This document shows positions 14,587 through 18,597 of a stretch of DNA of 18,597 nt, piece after piece. Position numbers and translations under genes: made by a program. The stretch's first letter is position 1, and every line of letters starts with the position of its first letter. The notes beneath the pieces are model-generated. The model made no database searches. It worked only from the letters and a program-made list of their open reading frames with translations, and had not been told where the DNA came from. This DNA comes from JABSOG01 sp041583135 (GTDB lineage Bacteria > Pseudomonadota > Gammaproteobacteria > Enterobacterales > Alteromonadaceae): contig JBFHGJ010000117.1 in the NCBI GenBank assembly GCA_041583135.1, forward strand, positions 1 to 18,597. The letters run 5' to 3'.

Positions 14587-15843
14587 TTAGCGTAAAAGCA
14601 CTTGCTGGTTTTGGGCAAAACCGTCGGTTTTTGACACGATAATACGCTCGCCGGGCTTAAGCCCCGAGGCAATTTCGATGGTATTGACCGAGCTTTGGCC
14701 AAACACCACCCCAACTTTGTCGGCAAGATTGCCGGCAGCATTGAGGCGAAACACCCGCGCGCTATCGAAGTCTTGGACATAATGGGGCTTTTTGACAAAC
14801 AACACATTGTCTTTGTTGGTAATTTCAATGATACCCTCAACCGACAATTCAGGTCGCGCTTCGCCGGGCAAAGCGCCGGATAACTCTACCTCAACCATAA
14901 CCTGACCTTTGATTACCTGTGGGTCAACTCGGCTGACGACCCCCTCAATGGTTGACTTACGGGTATCGACAGTCACCGCCTGGCCGACGGTAACATCTTT
15001 GATTTGCAGTTCCTGCACTTGAATTTGCGCGATCAGCGATGCGGTATCGGCGATTTTACCGACACTACCACCAGCCTCAATCGCCTGACCGAGTGCCAAC
15101 GTCATACTTTGCAGTACCCCGCTGCTGTTGGCTCTAATGGTCAGGTTGTCTAATTGCTGTTTGGCACGTTGCAGCTGACTTTGCAGTTGCTCGACTTTCG
15201 CATTATTGGCCTGCTTGAGCGCTGCGATGTTGTGTTTGAGGTTATCGAGCTTTTTGCCGCGAATATCCCACTCCAACTTGGCGCTCTTAACGTTAAATGC
15301 GCTGCGTTGATATTCAAGATCAGATACCGTGCTGTTACCTAGTGAGCGCAATTTGTTATGCGCATCGAGCTCGCGCTTAACCCCTTCATAGTCCATCTGC
15401 GCTTTTGCCAGCGAAGCTTGGGCATCAAGCAGTTGCGAATCAAACGCAGCGTTTTGGGCCTGCTGCTCGGCAAGCACTTCGCTTAGGCGAGATTGCGCTG
15501 CCAACAGCCCTTGCTCTAGTTGCGGGTTGTTCAACTTGGCAATCGCATCGCCAAACGCAACAGTGGCACCGGCCTTTTTATAAATGCTTTCGACCCGTCC
15601 GGCAACGGCACTTGAGAGCCACACAACATTTTTGGGTTTTAACGTGCCGACACCTCGAACGTTTATCTCAAAACGGCCCTTTTGAACCTCGGCTATCAAA
15701 AGCTGCGAACTATCGACAAAAGCAGTGGCCTGACCAAAATATTGCTTGGCTCTCACCACGCCCACCGCTAATAGTGCAACGGCAGCCGATGCCAGTAACC
15801 ACTTAGGGTAGCGCCTGCTTTGGCGGTTTATTTGGATATCCAT
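14587..15843 (-). CDS. periplasmic adaptor (HlyD/MacA-type membrane fusion protein)
   Basis: A 418-residue adaptor expected to link the inner-membrane ABC transporter to the periplasm or an outer-membrane channel. It has an N-terminal transmembrane anchor (~residues 15-32, 'WLLASAAVALLAVGVV') and a lipoyl-like half ('GRVESIYKKAGATVAFGDAI', ~82-101). A long alpha-helical hairpin (~105-235, rich in A, Q, L and K) precedes the second lipoyl half ('IRANSSGVLQSM'). Beta-barrel and membrane-proximal domains make up the rest ('VGQAVTVDTRKSTIEGVVSR', 'GLKPGERIIVS'). No lipobox cysteine. The gene is first in the array; ATG 15843 has AGGGA seven to eight bases upstream. No TolC homologue is encoded in the window. 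As first gene behind the sigma-54 promoter it should be strongly induced when the system fires. Confidence 0.93.
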   Translation of the reverse strand: MDIQINRQSRRYPKWLLASAAVALLAVGVVRAKQYFGQATAFVDSSQLLIAEVQKGRFEINVRGVGTLKPKNVVWLSSAVAGRVESIYKKAGATVAFGDAIAKLNNPQLEQGLLAAQSRLSEVLAEQQAQNAAFDSQLLDAQASLAKAQMDYEGVKRELDAHNKLRSLGNSTVSDLEYQRSAFNVKSAKLEWDIRGKKLDNLKHNIAALKQANNAKVEQLQSQLQRAKQQLDNLTIRANSSGVLQSMTLALGQAIEAGGSVGKIADTASLIAQIQVQELQIKDVTVGQAVTVDTRKSTIEGVVSRVDPQVIKGQVMVEVELSGALPGEARPELSVEGIIEITNKDNVLFVKKPHYVQDFDSARVFRLNAAGNLADKVGVVFGQSSVNTIEIASGLKPGERIIVSKTDGFAQNQQVLLR

Positions 15844-15864
15844 TATTGTTTCCCTCAGACAGTT

Positions 15865-15879
15865 GAGTCATAGTGACTC
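15865..15879. repeat. perfect palindrome across the predicted transcription start
   Basis: GAGTCA (15865-15870), TAG, TGACTC (15874-15879): a 6-bp perfect inverted repeat with a 3-bp centre. The predicted start of the sigma-54 promoter (about 12 bases past the -12 box, near 15876) falls inside it. It could be an operator for a repressor, or a small 5' hairpin stabilising the mRNA. Confidence 0.45.
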
Positions 15880-15886
15880 TATCTAA

Positions 15887-15904
15887 GGCAAGTCGAATGC
15901 CAAA
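15887..15904 (-). promoter_or_regulatory. sigma-54 (-24/-12) promoter of the adaptor-ABC-two-component operon
   Basis: Minus-strand reading gives TTGGCAT, then TCGAC, then TTGCC. The invariant GG (plus cc at 15900-15901) and GC (plus gc at 15888-15889) are separated by exactly 10 bp, as sigma-54 holoenzyme requires. The predicted start near 15876 leaves a ~33-nt leader to the adaptor ATG. The operon encodes its own sigma-54 activator, and two probable activator sites lie 63 and 96 bp upstream of the -24 element. Confidence 0.75.
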
Positions 15905-15955
15905 ACATAACTCATTGAAAAATATAGAAGTATAAAAATAAAGGGAAAAGTCATT

Positions 15956-15975
15956 GATTCGATTTCGACACACTT
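15956..15975. promoter_or_regulatory. promoter-proximal enhancer (activator) site
   Basis: Contains the palindrome TCGA-TT-TCGA (15959-15968) followed by CACACTT. Plus-strand TCGACACACTT (15965-15975) is an exact 11-bp direct repeat of 15998-16008 in the other site. The centre is about 88 bp upstream of the predicted start. Probable binding site for the NtrC-family regulator encoded in the same operon. Confidence 0.6.
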
Positions 15976-15988
15976 GCCTGAAACAACA

Positions 15989-16008
15989 GTATCGAAATCG
16001 ACACACTT
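15989..16008. promoter_or_regulatory. promoter-distal enhancer (activator) site
   Basis: Contains TCGA-AA-TCGA (15992-16001) flanked by outer GTA/CAC arms. It is 33 bp (about three helical turns) from the proximal site, so two activator dimers would sit on the same DNA face. It runs into the stop codon of rlmD (16007-16009). No terminator separates rlmD from this region. Confidence 0.6.
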
Positions 16009-17347
16009 AACGTTCGAACAACGCCATCACTTCCACATGGCGGGTATGGCTGAACATATCCATTAGCGCGATTTTTTTCAGCTGATAGCCTTTGTCAATC
16101 AGCGCGGCACTATCTCGGGCCAGTGTGAATGGATCGCAAGAAACATACAGCACCTTTTTGATTTTACGCTTGGCAATGTAAGGCATAATGGCCTCGGCGC
16201 CTGCTCTTGCCGGGTCGAGCAATACCTTATCGTATGTTTGTGTCAGCCAACTCGGTGGCTTTTTGCCAAGATCTGCGCTTAGGTCTGCCTGATAAAACTC
16301 GGCATTCTCCAGTTGATTGCGCTTGGCATTGTTACTTGCCCGTTCAACCATTTTATCGACCCCTTCAACGCCCACAACCTTGTGACAGCGTTTGGCCAAC
16401 GGCAAAGAAAAGTTACCGATACCACAAAACAGATCCAGCACAGTATCGCTCGGGTCAAGCGCCAGCCAGTCGATGGCCTGAGCTATCATTTGCCGGTTGA
16501 TGTCACCATTGACCTGAATAAAGTCACCGACATTAAATTGCAGCTCAATCCCATCGGGCAAACGATAAAACAGCTCAGGTATTGCTGCGCCTGCCGACAA
16601 AGGCTCGATTTGCCCCTTGTCGCCTTCAAGCGCTAGATGCCAATGGTATTGTTTGGCCAATTGTGCCAACTTGGCTCTGTCTTCAGCGCCAACGGCTTTG
16701 GTATGTCGAATGACCACCAAATTAGCCTCATCTGCGGCAACCACTTCAAGGTGCGTCATAAATGGACCGGACTTAAGTTGCGGCAACAGCTCGGCAAAGA
16801 CAGTAAAAACAGGCTCAAACGCTTTGGACAGAACAGCACAATGCTGCACCTCGGTGAGCACTTTATCATTGCGCCGACGAAAGCCAACGGTATATTGTCC
16901 GAGTTTGCGTTCATACCAAATGCCGATGCGGGCAGCACGGCGATAGTGCCAAGGCTCAGCTGTCAATGGCGTTTGCCAAGGCAGACTATCGAGTTTGGCA
17001 AAACGCCTAAACAGAGCATCCACCGCTTGGGTTTTAAAACCCATTTGCAATTGCCGGTCGATGTGCTGCAACTGACAGCCGCCGCAGTCGCCAAAGTGTC
17101 GGCAGGTGGCATCAATGCGCTGCTCTAACGGCCTTAGCAGTTTGATCACTTTGCCTTTTTTGACTTTAGATTTGTCTTGAGACAGTTGCACTTTAACCCG
17201 TTCGCCCGGCAATCCCCCTTGCACGAAGCAGATTTTACCATCGACATAGCCGATACTGTCGCCATCGTGGTTGTATTGCTCAAGCTCCACTTCAACGGCT
17301 TTCGGTGGCGCCTTTTTCGATTGTCCGGGTTTATAATAGATTGCCAT
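16007..17347 (-). CDS. rlmD: 23S rRNA (uracil-1939-C5)-methyltransferase RlmD
   Basis: Methylates U1939 of 23S rRNA with S-adenosylmethionine. 446 residues, the usual length for RlmD (formerly RumA). N-terminal TRAM RNA-binding domain (~12-72). The iron-sulfur cluster ligands are intact: C82, C88 and C91 in 'CRHFGDCGGCQLQH', and C170 in 'VQHCAVL'. The substrate-binding 'FNVGDFIQVN' (271-280), SAM motif 'VLDLFCGIGNFSL' (303-315), 'LLDPARAGA' (376-384) and nucleophile C404 in 'YVSCDPFTLARD' are all present. ATG 17347 follows an extended -10 element. In many gammaproteobacteria rlmD sits next to relA; here its upstream neighbour is a divergent DUF4920 gene and downstream is the sigma-54 array. 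RlmC and TrmA are excluded by the TRAM domain plus four-Cys cluster and length. High confidence. Confidence 0.95.
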   Translation of the reverse strand: MAIYYKPGQSKKAPPKAVEVELEQYNHDGDSIGYVDGKICFVQGGLPGERVKVQLSQDKSKVKKGKVIKLLRPLEQRIDATCRHFGDCGGCQLQHIDRQLQMGFKTQAVDALFRRFAKLDSLPWQTPLTAEPWHYRRAARIGIWYERKLGQYTVGFRRRNDKVLTEVQHCAVLSKAFEPVFTVFAELLPQLKSGPFMTHLEVVAADEANLVVIRHTKAVGAEDRAKLAQLAKQYHWHLALEGDKGQIEPLSAGAAIPELFYRLPDGIELQFNVGDFIQVNGDINRQMIAQAIDWLALDPSDTVLDLFCGIGNFSLPLAKRCHKVVGVEGVDKMVERASNNAKRNQLENAEFYQADLSADLGKKPPSWLTQTYDKVLLDPARAGAEAIMPYIAKRKIKKVLYVSCDPFTLARDSAALIDKGYQLKKIALMDMFSHTRHVEVMALFER

Positions 17348-17378
17348 AGCTGCTCACAAGAGAAATCAAAACCGCGCT

Positions 17379-17387
17379 AATATATCA
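17379..17387 (-). promoter_or_regulatory. candidate extended -10 promoter of rlmD
   Basis: Minus-strand TGATATATT is an extended -10 (TGn plus TATATT, five of six). It would start transcription near 17372, ~25 nt before the ATG. No convincing -35 is seen, which extended -10 promoters can tolerate. Confidence 0.4.
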
Positions 17388-17468
17388 CTTTAACTGCCAA
17401 AATTCGCTGTGAACTCAAGCGAGTTTGCATTAAACTGTGAACGGTTTAAAAAACAACGCAAGACAACA

Positions 17469-17936
17469 ATGACTAATAAGATCTGTACCGCCCTACTGCT
17501 GAGTTTACTGTTATCAGCCAATGCCTTTGGCAAGGCCCGTGATTTTGGTAACGGCGCCGATATGTCAAAGCTACAAGCCATCTCCACCGTACTGGCCAGT
17601 CCGGCAGAATTTATGAACCAAGAGATCACCGTAGAAGGCACCATTACTGCCGTGTGTCAAAAGCGTGGTTGTTGGATGAAGCTGGCCTCTGATAAAAAGT
17701 TTCAAAGCCTTAAAATCAAAGTCAAAGATGGCGATATGGTGTTTCCCATGAGCGCCAAAGGTAAAACCGCCTACGCCACCGGCCGCCTTCAAGCCATGCC
17801 GATGGACAAACAACAAACCATAAAATACTTAAGTCATTTGGCCAAAGAAGCAAAAGAAAGCTTCGACCCAAATAGCGTGAAAGAAGGTATGACCCTTTAT
17901 CAACTGGTGCCCACCGGCGTCACTATCGCACAATAG
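17469..17936 (+). CDS. secreted DUF4920-family protein
   Basis: A 155-residue exported protein. ATG 17469 is chosen over an upstream GTG at 17409 because it starts a proper signal peptide, 'MTNKICTALLLSLLLSANAF' with cleavage near AFG-K. The mature protein looks like a small beta-barrel (OB-like) fold with the characteristic 'EITVEGTITAVCQKRGCWMKL': C63-x4-C68-W69, a pair that could bind metal or form a disulfide. A 'KGKTAYATGRLQ' strand follows. I match this to DUF4920 by memory of the C-x4-C-W signature; no biochemical role is established to my knowledge. It lies 37 bp before a PepSY-associated membrane protein on the same strand, so the two are likely co-transcribed and may act together at the inner membrane-periplasm boundary. 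No clear Shine-Dalgarno. Confidence 0.82.
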   Translation: MTNKICTALLLSLLLSANAFGKARDFGNGADMSKLQAISTVLASPAEFMNQEITVEGTITAVCQKRGCWMKLASDKKFQSLKIKVKDGDMVFPMSAKGKTAYATGRLQAMPMDKQQTIKYLSHLAKEAKESFDPNSVKEGMTLYQLVPTGVTIAQ

Positions 17937-17973
17937 CGCGTTTAACTGCCGCCAACGTTCAAGTTAAGTATTC

Positions 17974-18525
17974 ATGAGCATCAATTGGTTTAAGCTCAAT
18001 CGCGCCGCGCATCGCGATATTGGCTATTTTTGTATCGGCATGACCATCATATTTGCAGTCTCGGGGATTGCGGTCAATCATATCGATGACTTCAACCCCA
18101 ACTATGCCGTCAGCTATGAACAAATCGAACTACCGGGTTTAAGCCAGTACCACGAAGACAAGATACAAGAGGTTGTTCTTGCCGCCCTCCCCTTTGAGTT
18201 TGAACTGCGCACCGTGTTTTGGCAAAGCCCGGAACAACTGAAACTGTTCGGTCAAAACGACATCAATATCACCGCAGACCTTACCGCCGAAACCCTCAGT
18301 GTAGAACGAATAGAACAGCGCCTTATTCTTAGTACCTTCAACGCCCTACACCTCAACGAACTCAAAGGCCCTTGGACTTACTTTTCCGACCTATACGCCA
18401 TCATGCTGTTATTTTTGGCCAGCTCTGCATTGTTTATGGTCAAAGGCAAAAAAGGCGTTTGGTCAAAGCGCGGCCTATTTGTGGTGGCCGGTATTGTTAT
18501 GCCTGTGATTTTTGTTTTGGTGTGA
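17974..18525 (+). CDS. PepSY-associated transmembrane protein
   Basis: A 183-residue inner-membrane protein. A first transmembrane segment (~16-36) includes the family-typical 'GIAVNHIDDFNPNYAVSYEQ' transition to the periplasm. A ~95-residue periplasmic domain follows ('LKLFGQNDINITADLTAETL'), then two closing helices (~135-156 and ~165-183), ending on a hydrophobic tail. I assign it to the PepSY_TM-like group (PF16357-type) from the 'AHRDIGYF...SGIAVNHI' start. Histidines H14 and H36 at the ends of the first helix could be redox or heme ligands, but that is speculation. It is the second gene after the DUF4920 gene; the ATG at 17974 has no strong ribosome-binding site, consistent with re-initiation. 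Confidence 0.82.
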   Translation: MSINWFKLNRAAHRDIGYFCIGMTIIFAVSGIAVNHIDDFNPNYAVSYEQIELPGLSQYHEDKIQEVVLAALPFEFELRTVFWQSPEQLKLFGQNDINITADLTAETLSVERIEQRLILSTFNALHLNELKGPWTYFSDLYAIMLLFLASSALFMVKGKKGVWSKRGLFVVAGIVMPVIFVLV

Positions 18526-18597
18526 GAATGCCCAACAACAGCTCCCATAAATAAAGCACCACATAGTTATCTATATTCCCAACAACTCGGCAAATTA
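18526..18597. other. A+T-leaning intergenic end of window
   Basis: The 72 bases after the membrane-protein gene hold no reading frame, terminator hairpin or promoter that I can support. Confidence 0.5.

Noticed and set aside
17409..17468. N-terminal extension of the DUF4920 protein from a GTG at 17409
   Set aside because: The signal peptide starts cleanly at ATG 17469.
1..18597. Mobile elements, CRISPR arrays, tRNA/rRNA genes, toxin-antitoxin or phage-defence genes
   Set aside because: I looked on both strands for transposase/integrase motifs, regularly spaced repeats and tRNA-like folds and saw none.

Overview
The window reads as chromosomal DNA of a free-living, probably marine gammaproteobacterium. 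My best guess is the order Alteromonadales (Shewanella/Ferrimonas-like). This rests on protein style, a moderate G+C that looks close to 50 %, and the mix of an RlmD-type methyltransferase, a GGDEF response regulator, a sigma-54 activator, XdhC and PepSY/DUF4920 proteins. I saw no tRNA, rRNA, insertion sequence, integrase, CRISPR array or phage gene. Coding density is high and nearly the whole window is ordinary protein-coding sequence.

Left part (1-6249). On the plus strand lie a small conserved protein of unknown function, an XdhC-family molybdoenzyme maturation factor without its usual partners, and a response-regulator diguanylate cyclase. The cyclase converges (12 bp apart) on a 610-residue Hanks-type Ser/Thr kinase on the minus strand, whose C-terminal half I do not recognise. 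A 307-bp divergent region separates the kinase from a secreted family-3 solute-binding protein. That region contains a possible frameshifted remnant of a small gene. The binding protein converges on a small secreted acidic protein (minus strand, 5638-6249) that has a good sigma-54-type promoter of its own.

Central part (6415-15843). This is the most interesting block: one long minus-strand array running periplasmic adaptor (HlyD/MacA type), LolD/MacB-type ATPase, duplicated FtsX-type permease (799 aa), NtrC-family response regulator, histidine kinase, and then a 765-aa secreted protein with eight 'YP-G' repeats, a peptidoglycan-binding domain and four Sel1 repeats. The first five genes are tightly coupled: stop codons lie inside the next ribosome-binding site, and the regulator and kinase genes overlap by 11 bp. 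In front of the array is a textbook -24/-12 (sigma-54) promoter. Upstream of it are two copies of a TCGA-WW-TCGA palindrome spaced exactly 33 bp apart, which are probable binding sites of the array's own activator. I infer a self-amplifying, two-component-controlled envelope export or stress module. The secreted repeat protein and the small acidic protein are candidate effectors.

Right part (15989-18597). Next are rlmD (23S rRNA m5U1939 methyltransferase) on the minus strand and, divergent from it, a secreted DUF4920 protein followed by a small PepSY-associated membrane protein, probably co-transcribed. The last 72 bp hold nothing I can identify.

All family names come from motif recognition by eye. 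No database search was available.
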